64,000 nucleotides of DNA from Haliclona indistincta (Eukaryota > Porifera > Demospongiae > Haplosclerida > Chalinidae). The position numbers were made by a program, and so were the translations under genes. Position 1 is the stretch's first letter. Each line of letters begins with the position of its first letter. The stretch is taken from positions 5,433,781-5,497,780 of the forward strand of contig OZ024786.1 of NCBI GenBank assembly GCA_964017065.1, in the 5' to 3' direction. Below the pieces are notes generated by a model, which searched no databases, was not told where the DNA came from, and was given only the letters and a program-made list of their open reading frames with translations. Below are positions 11,061 to 21,708 of the stretch, piece after piece.

Positions 11061-11189
11061 ATTATGGGCGCGGTTTCCTGTTTTGTAGTCCAGTCCACCA
11101 GTCCAGTCCAGTGATTGATGACCGCCGTCAATCTCCACTCTACGCCGAATGTAGTCTTCGTGTTCATCCAGAGCATGCTCGGCCGCCAT
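11019..11189 (-). CDS. Candidate 56-codon ORF behind a TATA box
   Basis: On the minus strand the sequence tatataaa lies directly before an ATG at 11189, and a frame of 56 codons follows (MAAEHALDEHEDYIRRRVEI and on) to a taa at 11019. Base composition of the 5' half is GC-richer than the surroundings. It might be the first exon of a host gene. The TATA box is too close to the ATG to be its core promoter, so translation from here is doubtful. Confidence 0.25.
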   Translation of the reverse strand: MAAEHALDEHEDYIRRRVEIDGGHQSLDWTGGLDYKTGNRAHNHYTTKPKTIKTFA

Positions 11190-11261
11190 TTTATATAGAC
11201 CACGCCTTGAGTCGTACTTCTACTACTTTACATCTTGAAGTTGCCTTGTGTGCTGCTGTGC

Positions 11262-11540
11262 GCAAAGTGAACTTGATTTCTTAAATTCGCTTTGTGCACT
11301 CGTGCACGCAAAACGAAAAGTGGAATTTTGAGTAGAGTTCTTAAATTCGTTTTGTTGATTTCAGCGCACAAAACAAAAAGTGGAATTTTGAGTAAAGTTC
11401 TGAAATTCGTTTTACTCGCAGCTTGTGTGGACACCAGAACATGCTTAATAGTTGGTTTTTCGCTTTTCGGCACTCATGTACAAAACGAAAAGTGAAAATT
11501 CGGTTTAAATTCATGAATTCGTTTTGTGCAAAACAAACGG
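11262..11540. repeat. Diverged ~60-bp tandem repeat
   Basis: Copies of a unit holding aaaacgaaaagtggaatttt, gagttcttaaattcgttttg and a short variable part follow each other at about 60-bp spacing, with two good copies (11306-11425) and two degenerate ones on either side. Each unit also contains a weak inverted pair (cgttttg / caaaacg), so frames on both strands read repetitively through it. Confidence 0.7.
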
Positions 11541-11940
11541 AAAACGAATGGCGGAAAAGTACACGGACCGTTATCATCTGGTTGTTCCTCTGACGGTTTA
11601 TCCTTTCGTCCTTTTCAAGTAGATGGCAGACAGTCAAAGGAATCCCAGATCCCAGCGAAGTAGTACACCGCCTTGTATGGCGATGTAGTACGAAATTCCA
11701 GCACCTATGCTGGAGTTTACTCATGCAGTGGTAGACTTGGTAAGAAAAGACTTTTGCTTGCTAAATTGAATAACTTTAATAATTTTGTTTTACGAGGAGC
11801 AGATGAGACATCTGCAACACAGCGGTGAAGGAGGGATCAGTTGCTGCTTGACCTGCTTTGCTGCTTCGAGGTAAGTGAAGTGTTTACAGCATCAAATAAA
11901 GTGTTTACAACATCAAATGTATGATTACATGCAGGATTTG

Positions 11941-11991
11941 AGTGGTACAGAGAGGTGTGTTCGAACATCTCCTTCATCTCTCTGTACCACT
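11941..11991. repeat. Hairpin with 14-bp perfect arms
   Basis: Arms agtggtacagagag at 11941-11954 and its exact reverse complement at 11978-11991. The loop itself contains the 10-bp palindrome tgttcgaaca. Confidence 0.8.
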
Positions 11992-12075
11992 AGGCCGTGC
12001 GAAGCGGACGAAGCAGGGCATTTAATTTTAGAAACCTGCTGTTTCTCGTGTGTGGCCAGTCCAAAGCTCATTTAG

Positions 12076-13198
12076 CAAAAGATAGGGAAATATTAACTCT
12101 TGTTAACAAAATTGATCTACTTTAAGTTCTGTACTAGATTACGAGGTACAAGACAAATTGCTTTGAGTTCAAAACATACTAGCTTAGAATTTGTCACAGT
12201 AGCAAGCTCAGTTTAGCTGTTAAGACAGCTGCTTTCTTTAGGTATCAGTGATGAGGGGACAAGCCAAGTGACACACACAACCCGGGTGAACTTCATATAA
12301 AATCAATGCCTTACTGGCTACACCAAAAAATTGATAAACAAGTGTTTTCAAATTTCTGGGTTCTCTAATAGTATGCACAAAATGTTGGAGTTGAAGAACA
12401 GAAGTGCTAGAAAGGAAGTTAAGTTAACAATGGTACTGCCACACAACTTGCGTCTCAAAGCCGAGAAAAATACTGCAATAATTTTTACTATACACCGTGT
12501 GATACAATCAGCTGCCCCATTGTACTCATTCTGTAATGAGTATGAGATATTGGATATTGATAATAATGACCAGTAGCCATTTAAATAAACAGGATAAAGG
12601 AACAAGGGTAGGGTAAAATGTCTTTGTTGTAATAAGCATACATAAGCACGCTCGGCAGATTCACTCGATGGAGCTAGACTGTCTGCCTCCATCGTCGGTG
12701 GTCAGGGTGACTTGTAGCGAGCTAGGAGAAGAACTGTGACTGCTAATTTGGCAAAACCAACTCCAATAAAAACGTTTGTCAGTAGAGGCATTTTGCCTAT
12801 TCACAACGCATAGGAACAGTGATTTACAGGAAATAGGCAGTGGCAAATTCTCTTGCCTCCAGGTGTTACCCTCTCCAAACATTTGATAGCTTCCATACCA
12901 CCAACATCTTTGGCTGGCTATGCTAAAGATAAGGTAATGAATAGCTCATTGTTGTTGACTGCAGTCTATAATTATACTTTATCATCTGGATAGACTACAC
13001 AGTCACCACTGGTCATAGCTAGCACTGATAGCAGGATGGTCATCAGTCTGTTGATGACTACCTAGTGGCGTTTGTTGAGTGCATTCACAGACCACGCTCA
13101 CTTCTACAGGATACTCACTGCATCCTCAGCAGTGCGGTCACCTTCAGTAGTTGCTTTTCTTCTGATGGTTCAAGTCTCTCTGTCAAACACTTGCTGCT
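12076..13198. other. No supported gene
   Basis: Frames here are short and overlap on both strands. A plus-strand piece near 12850-12945 (LPPGVTLSKHLIASIPPTSL, then AGYAKDK after a one-base slip) may belong to a transposon protein upstream of the DIRS gag. The rest shows nothing I recognise. Confidence 0.35.
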
Positions 13199-14038
13199 GG
13201 CATTGCTGGCAACGACCCCCTTATCATCATTAGCACCGCCCCCTTGCAGAGCGAAACCGCTGGTCTACTCGCCAGTCTCCCGCCTACTCAGGCGAAGGCA
13301 CTGGAGAAGATCAGATCAGGAGTGTTCTTCGACTTAAAAGAGCTCCTGCCCGACAACGCTGCCCTCATGCAGAGGCTCCAAGAAATGGGCGCAGTGGCTC
13401 TGCCCTCCTCCCCTCCTACAGCCAGCAGTCTGAGGGAAATCAATAACCCCCTCACGTGGGTCTATTGCTTCCTGTCGTTTATCGCAGCTAAGACTGAGTG
13501 CAGTGCCACGAGAGAGCCAGTCGCGTATGCGCAGATTGTTGTGCAGCTGGCACGTAAGCATGGAGGTCTGGGCTGGCTAGCCTATGATCAACACTTATGA
13601 CAGCAACTGGCCGGGGGTTCAGGGGCCATGTGGAACGACATCAACAATTCGTTGATGTCGGCAACTGTCCTGGCTCCTAGCTCGGACGATCCTCAAAAAC
13701 GGATGGTCTGTTCGGTGTGCCGGGGCGACGATCACTCTGCCAGTGAGTGTGCTCTGAGGGCGATACAACCACCGGTTCGCCAGCAACACCAGCAGAATCC
13801 CTCCCCTTACTGGGACCGCAGCACTAAAAGACAGCACCCGTATAAAGGATGGGAAGCACTGTGCCGAAATTACAACAAGGCTCACTGCCACTTAGAGGAA
13901 GCAAGTTGTAAATTCGAACATTCTTGTATTCTGTGCGGCCGATCTGGTCATGGGGCGAAGGAGTGCTCGGACAAGCCGAGCTCCAAAGGCAAGGGAAAGG
14001 CCTCATCAAGGAGCACACCGGACCAGGGAAGCTCCTGA
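13199..14038 (+). pseudogene. DIRS-like retrotransposon gag, one nonsense codon
   Basis: One frame carries the capsid-like part (KIRSGVFFDLKELLPDN, NPLTWVYCFLSFIAAKT, QLARKHGGLGWLAYDQHL) and then nucleic-acid-binding fingers: a knuckle CSVCRGDDHSASEC, a CCCH-like LCRNYNKAHCHLEE with CKFEH, and a second knuckle CILCGRSGHGAKEC. Its lysine- and serine-rich tail ends at the tga at 14036. A single in-frame tga at 13598-13600 sits where relatives, as I recall them, have Arg (DQHLRQ), so a cga to tga change at a CpG is likely. The start is not clear; no ATG is obvious, and the frame may open by splicing. Confidence 0.7.
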
Positions 14039-14390
14039 CAAGTCCACTCCTCCCTCAGCATGGGCGACTGCTCTATTATTCTCTATTTCAAAATGTATCC
14101 TGCTGCCAATGCCACTCAAGGGCTGGGTGGTTCCTGTCACTGCTGTATCTAGCCAACCGTAATCCATTACCGCACATTGTGATCATGCTGTAATAATCAA
14201 TTTCAAAAATCCTATCGTGCTCTGTGCTATCACGATGATTAGTAATAATTAACTGGGAGACCCCGGGGTTCATTGACTGCCTTCCTAACCTCCGCAGGAA
14301 TTCCCTTGAGAGCGGGCGTCTATAACCTCTGGAGTTAGAGGCAGCAGCACCTCCAGCAAAGTCAATCACAGCACCAGGACGAGTCACACA

Positions 14391-14585
14391 TCAGAACATC
14401 CAGGAAGCATGGGAGCCGTACTTATCCTCGTTACCTGACCAACGTTTTGCTGCCTTTATGAGGCGAGGGCTACAAGACGGTTTCCGCATTGGTGTAGATC
14501 GCTCGCACGGGCTGAAGTCCACGGAGACCAACATGCCGTCGGCACTAGCAGAGCATATTATAAAATCTTGTACGTGTCCTGACAA
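14391..14585 (+). pseudogene. DIRS reverse-transcriptase N-terminal fragment
   Basis: The frame NIQEAWEPYLSSLPDQRFAA continues with MRRGLQDGFRIGVDRSHGL and TNMPSALAEHIIKS. This matches the region just before the fingers of DIRS reverse transcriptases (PDxxFxxxVxxGLxxGFRIGF, then NMPSA). It probably belongs to the same element as the gag at 13.2-14.0 kb. The sequence then ends abruptly in a T run at 14641, so pol is truncated. Confidence 0.65.
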
Positions 14586-14761
14586 ATGTCAGATCAACCC
14601 ACGATTTGGTCAGACATTCTTTCAAAATGATCGGACATAATTTTTTTTCAAATTTTATAATCAGATCACATGCAAAGTACAGTAAAAATGATATAACAGT
14701 GAATAAGTGAAGATACAATTATGCCCAAAATAACCCAAAGAATTGAAATATTGTATATGAG

Positions 14762-15226
14762 TCAGTCTTCAGCAGACATCCAACTATCCCAGAAATCAAG
14801 CACAAAAGGCTGCTGTGACTCTTCATTGTCTTCAACACTCTCACTCTGACTGGTGGTGCCTCCCCTTCTCGTGTATTCTTTACGTGGGTTCCGCTTTACT
14901 CTGCGTGTAGTACAGCAATCGGTCCACCACAAGTCCACAGCTGCATCAGCAGAAAACTGACTCAGAGAAAGCCCTTCAATGTTCAATTCAAGTAGGTCAC
15001 ACAGAGTGCTTACTAGAAGGCAGTTCCTGCGCTTTGTCTTGACATTCTTTACTATGGAAAACATCTGTTCTACTCGGCTAGTTGTAAACGGCAGGCTGAA
15101 CAGAAGCTCACAAAGCAGTAGGAGGTTATGCCATCTTTGTGCATTCGGAGATGTATGCAGTTTGTACCAGATGTGAGTGTATTTCTCTCTTCCCATTGCT
15201 AGGTATTGCTGGGCATATTCTTCACA
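14762..15226 (-). pseudogene. hAT transposase C-terminal dimerisation domain
   Basis: On the minus strand an unbroken frame reads CEEYAQQYLAMGREKYTH, then LCELLFSLPFTTSRVEQMFS, IVKNVKTKRRNCLL and DLWWTDCCTTRRVKRNPRKEY, ending MSAED. This is the hAT dimerisation domain of the ZNF862/KIAA1586-like lineage (LPFSxSRVEQxFSxxKxIKTxRR ... ELWW). The catalytic half is missing upstream: a stop (tga) lies about 12 nt before CEEYAQ, and at the same place the plus strand switches to MULE coding. Confidence 0.8.
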
Positions 15227-17014
15227 AGTTTTCGTTCAAGATGTGAAGGCTGCCCCAAACCCGATGTGCGTGTTATCATCAGAATGGCAATTGGATGATA
15301 TGGTACGCTTTCTGACAAACAACAATCAGTTCGGTATACTTACAGCCGATACAACATATAATCTGGGCGATTTCTATGTTACGCCAATGACCTATCCTCA
15401 CTTAATGTTACAAGATGTTAACACTGGTAAGGCACCAATAATACTTGGACCTGTCCTTGTGCATCAGAGAGTTGATTTTAACTCGTTCAACAACTTCTCG
15501 AGTACGCTTGTTGGGTGTCGACGAGAGTTACGGCAGATTCTGGCATTCGGATCTGATGGAGACAAGGCATTGGTAGAGGCGTTCACTCACAACTTTCCCT
15601 ATGCCATTCAGTTGAGATGCTTCCTTCACTTCAAAAGGAATGTACAAGAGAAGCTTAAAGAATTAGGATTTTCCTCATCTGTAAGCAACGAGTTTTTGGC
15701 CGACATATTTGGGAAGCGTGTGGGAGGTACATTTCAAGCAGGACTAGTTGATTGTTCTACTGTTGAGGAATTTGACGATTGTCTCAAGAAACTTGAGCCG
15801 ATTTGGAATGCACGAGAATCCTCTAGCGAGCCTGCTTTTCATCAATACTTTGTACAGTATCAAGCAGATGTGGTCAGGTACCATATGCGAAGAGACCTCA
15901 GAGAATCTTGTGGACTGGGATCACCACCAGCTGAGTTTACCACTAATAGTTCAGAGTCTATCAATGCAGCTCTGAAGCGCAAGGTGAACCATAAAGAGTC
16001 AGACTGGCCTCAGTTTAACGAGCACATGAAGGTTTTTGTTGAATCTCAAAGAGAAGAGATTATTCGTGCACTTTCAGGACGCGGGCGTTACCGTCTTAAT
16101 CCAGTCTTCTCACATTATGGTGTCCCTACTAGTGACTGGATGAGAATGAGGTCTGACCAAAGGCAACAGGTTCTTCACAACTTTGAAAAAGCTGCCTTGC
16201 CTGTACGTGCTATGACAACGAAGAAGCCATTAGAACCAGAAGGGGTGATTCCTACGGCTTCTAGGCACTTGTCAATTTCAGCAGAGGATGCAGGCATCAC
16301 AACTATTCCACTAGTAACTTTAGATGGCATGAGGTCAAAAGCAGAGCAAATCCTTAGGTCTGACAACGCTATAACTCGTGCTCCTGGCAGCGACAAAAAG
16401 GCATGTATGGTGTTATCCTTCTCACAAGCTGCTCCTCATCATGTACAAACCAAGTCTGATGGCCAGTACATTTGTGATAACTCATGTCTGCAGTACGTAT
16501 CCAGTCCAGTCAGTGTGTCAACATGAACACAGGAGAGCTGGTCAACACCGGTACAATGGTAAACTTGTCTCAGCCCGTATCAGTAGTGGTTACAACTACA
16601 GCATCGTCATGTCCAGTTTCTACCAATGTCACTTTGACACCGACATCACAAGTTAGTATGCATCTTCATCCTACCTCTGTTGCCGTCAACATCAATCCCT
16701 TCTATCTTAAACCACTGGCAGGGAACATACGGGTGTGTCAGGGATGCAGGGGGAGTGTGCGTCTCTTCAATGGTTCCATTCCGGCTCCACCATTTGACTT
16801 TGTGGTTGCAAGAATGGAGAAACGACCATTTCGAACTGCTTCAGGTGACCTTCAAACACCAGCATATGCCTCTGCAGCTCACTACCATGCCCGCTTGACA
16901 TGCATTAAAGCTGCAGATCCCAGTTTCGTTCCATCTGCGCTAAGGGTGCCAAATGATGTCCGAGTACTACTGAAGCAAGAACACTTGGACTACCTAAGAG
17001 ATCAATTCAAGTGA
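15203..17014 (+). pseudogene. MULE transposase with one frameshift
   Basis: Mutator-like transposases use an RNase H fold with DDE. The first frame (to 16526) starts right after a good acceptor (ctctcttcccattgctag at 15185-15202). Counted from the ATG at 15177 it has D58 in ILTADTTYNLGDFYVT, D127 in FGSDGDKALVEA, C148-x2-H151 in RCFLHFKRN and E260 in NSSESINAALKRK, so the triad is intact. At about 16490, within the Cys-His SWIM-like region (YICDNSCLQY), the frame shifts and the second frame runs to 17014. That part has the family's C-terminal finger region (GNIRVCQGCRGSV, later HARLTCIKA). The protein is otherwise unbroken over 600 residues. The 5' part is missing. Confidence 0.8.
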
Positions 17015-17099
17015 TCGAGTGTTGTGTGAACAGAACTGGACACTAGACAGTGTTATCATTTTTTTCTTTGTGTAGTACTGATAGAATGTTGTGTTTGCT

Positions 17100-17299
17100 N
17101 NNNNNNNNNNNNNNNNNNNNNNNNNNNNNNNNNNNNNNNNNNNNNNNNNNNNNNNNNNNNNNNNNNNNNNNNNNNNNNNNNNNNNNNNNNNNNNNNNNNN
17201 NNNNNNNNNNNNNNNNNNNNNNNNNNNNNNNNNNNNNNNNNNNNNNNNNNNNNNNNNNNNNNNNNNNNNNNNNNNNNNNNNNNNNNNNNNNNNNNNNNN
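17100..17299. other. Assembly gap (200 N)
   Basis: Exactly 200 N, so probably an arbitrary gap size. It lies directly beside the left arm of a long inverted repeat, which is a plausible reason for the break in assembly. Confidence 0.95.
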
Positions 17300-17964
17300 T
17301 TGGTGGAGTGAACGCGTCCAGATAGCCTCTTGCCATAGAGAACCGTCAGATGTTTTAATTTGAAGACAGGTGCAACAAGGTAATCTTTGCATGTCTCTTC
17401 CATGTACGACACTAATTCAGCAAAATTAATGCTATGCCATGGTTCACATCATCAGCATCAAACTCATGACAATTTTTTTGTTTCTGAATATCTCTCTCTG
17501 TCACCTCACCTGAGCTATAAGTTTGGCAAGCAGCTGCTCATCTTGCAGTTTTATAGCACTTTGTCTCACCTTGACGTATCATTCATGAGTTGCTACTTTG
17601 CTTAAGGACCTTCCAGGAGAGGCAGGCGTACCACAAAAAAAAACACGTACGTATCAATGGGTGTACGCAATTCTGAACAGCAAAGTGCTATAAAACTGCA
17701 AGATGGGTAGCTGCTTGCCAAACTTATAGCTCAGGTGAGGTGACAGAGAGAGATATTCAGAAACAAAAAAATTGTCATGAGTTTGATGCTGATGATGTGA
17801 ACCATGGCATAGCATTTGCTGAATTGGTGTCGTACATGGAAGAGACATGCAAAGATTACCTTATTGCATCTGTCTTCAAATTAAAACATCTGACAGTCCT
17901 CTATGGCAAGAGGCTAAACCAACTTGGAACGAATAGCTATATCTGGACGCGTTCACTCCACCAA
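17300..17964. repeat. Long inverted repeat (arms ~275 bp) touching the gap
   Basis: The arm 17300-17573 is the reverse complement of 17681-17964 with few differences; the right arm has about 24 extra bases near 17920-17943. The spacer is about 107 bp. Both arms encode the same protein piece (MEETCKDYL, KLKHLTVLYGKRL), on the minus strand in the left arm and on the plus strand in the right arm. The left arm runs into the N gap, so the palindrome may be longer. Confidence 0.9.
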
Positions 17965-18211
17965 GCTGAAAGACAGAATATTGTCATATTTTCCTGACAT
18001 GGAAATGGAAGCTCATAAACAAGGACGAGATGTGGTCCTCATTTATAACAAAGATATCGGTTCTGCACTGAGGAAGGCTTGTGAGCATGATGCTGACGAT
18101 GATGCCATTCATCTTGCCAAGGCTGCAAAGATAGTCAGAAGAGACATGATTAAGTTGAAAAACAAATTCTATTCAAGAATGGCTTGGACTACTTGGACTA
18201 CTTGAGCGATT
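17744..18211 (+). pseudogene. Unnamed transposon protein, N-terminal part
   Basis: The frame from the right palindrome arm reads ADDVNHGIAFAELVSYMEET and KLKHLTVLYGKRLNQLG. After a one-base slip near 17930 it continues with SGRVHSTKLKDRILSYFPDM, HKQGRDVVLIYNKDIGSALR and DAIHLAKAAKIVRRDM. I know this arrangement (RVHSTxLKxRILxxFPDMExHKQGRDVxL) from repeated proteins in cnidarian and sponge genomes, but no function or named domain. It is followed by its usual cysteine-rich C-terminus at 18296. Confidence 0.55.
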
Positions 18212-18235
18212 TGTCATCTTGCTGTATGATAGTTC

Positions 18236-18277
18236 CAGCAGCTAAGAGTGTGTCACAGCAGCTAAGAGTGTGTCAAT
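18236..18277 (+). repeat. ~21-bp tandem duplication
   Basis: cagcagctaagagtgtgtca occurs twice in direct succession. Confidence 0.8.
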
Positions 18278-18295
18278 CAGGCTAGAAAACATCTT

Positions 18296-18616
18296 AAAGG
18301 GAGAGCAATTGAAAACTTGCCACCTACACATGCTGCACTAACTGATCACATCAAGAGGGCTGCTTACCAAGCTGGTTACTGCTGGGCACAGATGGCAATC
18401 AAGGCTCCTGAACTTCCGTCACCAAATGAATGAGGGTGGAAGAAGGCTGATGAAGGATGGGAAGCACAATGGACAATACTACCAGAAGCTGCACTAGCTT
18501 GTAGAGAACTAATAAAGTCCAGCTGCAAGAAAAGCTGCAGAGGTTGCTGCAAATGTAAAAAAGCTGCTCTATCGTGCACATCACTCTGTTTTTGTGGTGG
18601 CAGCTGCACTAACTAG
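18296..18616 (+). pseudogene. Unnamed transposon protein, Cys-rich C-terminus
   Basis: The frame reads NLPPTHAALTDHIKRAAYQA, GYCWAQMAIKAPELPSPNE, stop, GWKKADEGWEAQWTILPEA and ACRELIKSSCKKSCRGC, then CKCKKAALSC and CTSLCFCGGSC before tag. The cysteine pattern is that of the CxC-type tail I associate with this unnamed family. The lone tga at 18431 stands where relatives have Trp (PSPxEWGW), a simple tgg to tga change. Function unknown; metal binding is inferred from the cysteines. Confidence 0.6.
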
Positions 18617-19387
18617 ACCTTTCTTCCATCTCAAACTAATTTACTAGTGTATTTTCCTCCTTTATCTTATTATTATTGCAATTATGATAATTATTCATGA
18701 CGATTTTTAAAGAGGTGCTAATTTTTCTTACGGAAAATATCTGTGATGCCCCTATAGCTAAAAATCTTCATAATATAATGCTTTAGCTCGGTGCAAGGTT
18801 TCATGCTTTTATCGTAAAAAGCACAATTCTTACAAATACTGCACATATTTCCTGTACTATAATTATATTATTAAAAAAAAGACTTTGTAAAGAAAACGTT
18901 TAACATTATCATTGCCGATCGACAATGACCTCGAATAATAATAGGGTTGACCACAACGCTTGCTAAAGTAAGGAAACATGAAGTAGTTGACGGTTGTAAA
19001 TAAGCTGCAAGTAGCTGTCTTAATTTAGAGGATGCGTTCAGATGAAGTAGTTGACAGTGAGCTGGAGGTAGCTGTGTTCGGACAATGCAGACAGAAATTA
19101 AATAATGAGATATTATTTATAAAATCATCAACTAGCTCAGTCATTAAAATACTCCATGCATGATTACAACCTACGGGTGATTAAAAAAAGTATCAGAAAC
19201 AAGTAACCAAAAAAAGTTTAAAAACAAAATAAAGTGTAGGGATGACAAAATCGAATGACGCCTGAGAGTACATGTTTTAATCAAATAATGGGTGTGCACA
19301 ATAACATCATTAATACTAAAAAGGTCAATTGAAACATGTGACTCCTTAATCTATGAATAATAATTAAGCGCTAAAGGTCGTACGAAT
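18617..19387. other. AT-rich, no gene
   Basis: No coding signal. Two degenerate direct copies of a block holding gatgaagtagttgacagt and aggtagctgt lie at 18970-19010 and 19040-19070. Confidence 0.5.
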
Positions 19388-19400
19388 ATGGCAGCACCAT
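19388..19400 (+). other. Repeat of the 9787 first exon and donor
   Basis: The sequence atggcagcaccatgtgag matches the start of the small spliced gene at 9787, and the text after it (tgtggttttgagacttgt against tgtggttttgaggcttct) is also similar. It may be the 5' exon of the piggyBac-like element behind it or of a shared repeat. Confidence 0.4.
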
Positions 19401-19799
19401 GTGAGTGAGCTTGGTATCAATCTGTGGTTTTGAGACTTGTTATTATCATAAGCAGCAACTGGAGTGTATGCCCGGAACACCTACACCGTCCTCCATCAAC
19501 ACATGGACGACTATACAGATCATTGTCATCTTGAATTGCACTCAATCAAAATGAGAATATCTTCAATTTTTCACTATTGACATTTACAGACTAGAACAAT
19601 TCAGTGAAAACGGAGAAGCTGTACAACTAACTGTACTTTCTGATTAGTTTACTAACCTACTTTCTACATCCTACATCTAAGTGTATTGCATTTTACTTGT
19701 TATCACTGATTATTTTTTGCTTTTTGTCACACAAACAAAGTATCTCAAATCTCCAAGGCATTATCTCCAAAGCAGTGTCTTTGGTACCTCATTTGTCCT

Positions 19800-20418
19800 A
19801 AGTGCTCTTTGATGTCATGATTGCAGAATACTTGAAAGGTGGGCTTGTTGTGTCAACCAATAATTTTTACACGTGGTCATGTAGCATCTCAGTATTGTGT
19901 AGGTGATCAGCCCAATAGCTGATCACCACATGGACAATTATTACCTCAGCTCTACCCTCTTCCGCCACCTGAAGGAGGTGGGATTTGAAGCCTGTGGCAC
20001 AGCCAGATTAGATAGGACTGGAATTCCAGGAACATTTCGCGAGAAGCTAGACAAAGGGAAAGTCAGAACAGCGACGCTGCCTGTTGGTGTCTTTGGCCTG
20101 CAGTGGATGGACAAGAGGTTGGTAACAATGCTATCAACAGTAGACGACAGAGGGATGATAGGTATAAGTAGAAGATCAAGGCATGCTAGAGCAAGTAGAA
20201 TAGAGGAGATACAGAAGCCCTCCCTAATAGTGAAGTACAATAAGTACATGGGCGGTGTTGACCAATCAGACCAAATGCTATCCTACTGTGGGCTTTCTCA
20301 CCGCTTGATGAAATGGTGGCGACGAGCATTCTTTCATCTTTTCATAGTGAACGCTTACATCTTGTATCCCATACAAGATATCGAAATGCCTGGGCAGGAT
20401 GTAGATGAATCACTATGA
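19800..20418 (+). pseudogene. piggyBac-like transposase, C-terminal half
   Basis: From 19903 one frame of 171 codons reads HMDNYYLSSTLFRHLKEVGF, ACGTARLDRTGIPGTFREK, QWMDKRLVTMLST, KPSLIVKYNKYMGGVDQSDQ and LMKWWRRAFFHLFIVNAYIL. These are the DNYYxSxxLFxxL, W-D-x-R-V-x-x-LST and YNxxMGGVDxxDQ blocks of the DDE_Tnp_1_7 domain of piggyBac/PGBD4 transposases, so two of the catalytic acids are visible. A degenerate upstream piece (IAEYLKGGLVVSTNNFYT) precedes it. The N-terminal half is missing, and there is no Cys-rich C-terminal finger. Confidence 0.8.
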
Positions 20419-20933
20419 CATTGCTCTTAGCTTTTGTGTTGTTTGTTTTGCGTCCTTTGTTAACTTACAGATCACAAAAATACTATTGCTCCCGATAAAC
20501 ATTGATGATGTCACTTCTTGATGTAGGTGTGGACATCTAGCTCCACTTTGACATGCGTTAATATGCGTCAATAGGAAAACAGATTTAGAAGCACAATAGC
20601 AAGGGCTCTTCATAATATTTAGTAAGAAAGTGTAATATCTTGAACTCTGAACTCTGTCTTGCCCATTATTACAATTTATTGCTATACCCACCAGCACTAC
20701 AGCTCAGACAAAAGTAGAACAGCAGAGAATCCGTTACATTAATCCTCCTAAATTAATTGTTAAAAATTGGCTGATCACTATGATCGGTGATTGTGGGGGG
20801 CTGGTGGTAGATTTGAATTAGAGGGAATCTTCAAACCAGCGAATGTGCTACTCTACCATAATTTATCCAAAGAAAGTTACGTTATTTTGCATTTATTAGC
20901 AAATATTATTTCTCTATCTGTTTCTGCATGCAG
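20419..20933. other. No gene seen
   Basis: AT-rich spacer. A short palindromic run tgatcactatgatcggtga lies at about 20771-20789. Nothing else recognised. Confidence 0.4.
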
Positions 20934-21080
20934 ATCACTACTGCAGATTTGATTGCAAAGTTAGGGAGACTCCATGATTGGACTACAGATATAGTTGCTT
21001 CTCCATCTGGATCGCTCGGTTGCATATTGAAGCAACAGGGTCCGGCGCGGGATCATTGCATCATTCTGCAGCCCCTTTAA
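20934..21080 (+). CDS. Candidate terminal exon, orphan
   Basis: A textbook acceptor (tctctatctgtttctgcatgcag) precedes an open frame ITTADLIAKLGRLHDWTTDI, VASPSGSLGCILKQQG, ending taa at 21078. No upstream exon or family was recognised. Confidence 0.3.
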   Translation: MTTADLIAKLGRLHDWTTDIVASPSGSLGCILKQQGPARDHCIILQPL

Positions 21081-21708
21081 GTGAAGGTTAGTAGTTCATA
21101 TCTCTGAAGTGTTTGCCAGGGTTCGGTTTGTTATGCCAAGATGACTTAGTACCTGAGCATGCTTTGTATGTTTAATCAAATCAGATGGTCTTGAGGCAGT
21201 AGCCAAACTATGAGTGGGTGGAGCCCCAAGGCATAATCGTCTTGTAGTTTTGTGTCACAAAGATTTCTTCTTGCTGTTCACTAGAAATTATGACTGTTAC
21301 TTTTATACATATATGTGATTACTTTTTCGTGTATTTGCAATTGTCCGGCCAATTGACTGGAAGTCTATTTTGACCCATACAAATTTATATTTGGGTGGAA
21401 ATACTGTATGACGCAATAAGCAATTTCTTTATAAATTATGGGAATAAATGTACGGCTTAATGTGTTTTCTTTTCAAATCTGCAGTCACTCTCTGATCAAG
21501 CAACATTTGCTGATTATATTATATTACTTTCCTTTCTTCTTTTCCTTCCACAAGACAGTAACTGACAGGCAGGGAGTGTCGAAAGGGTGAGCCATGATGG
21601 TCGATCTGTTATATTGTACCTGTGTGAAGGATTGAGCATGCCTGATCATGAAATTTGAATTTTAGCACTTGTTATAATATTGTTTGTTTCTCGATGATCT
21701 AAAAGAGA

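Noticed and set aside
12348..12882. Two minus-strand frames of 114 and 73 codons
   Set aside because: Low-complexity, overlapping each other and with no start context, splice sites or motif.
17043..17412. Frames running through the N gap
   Set aside because: They exist only because unknown bases contain no stops.
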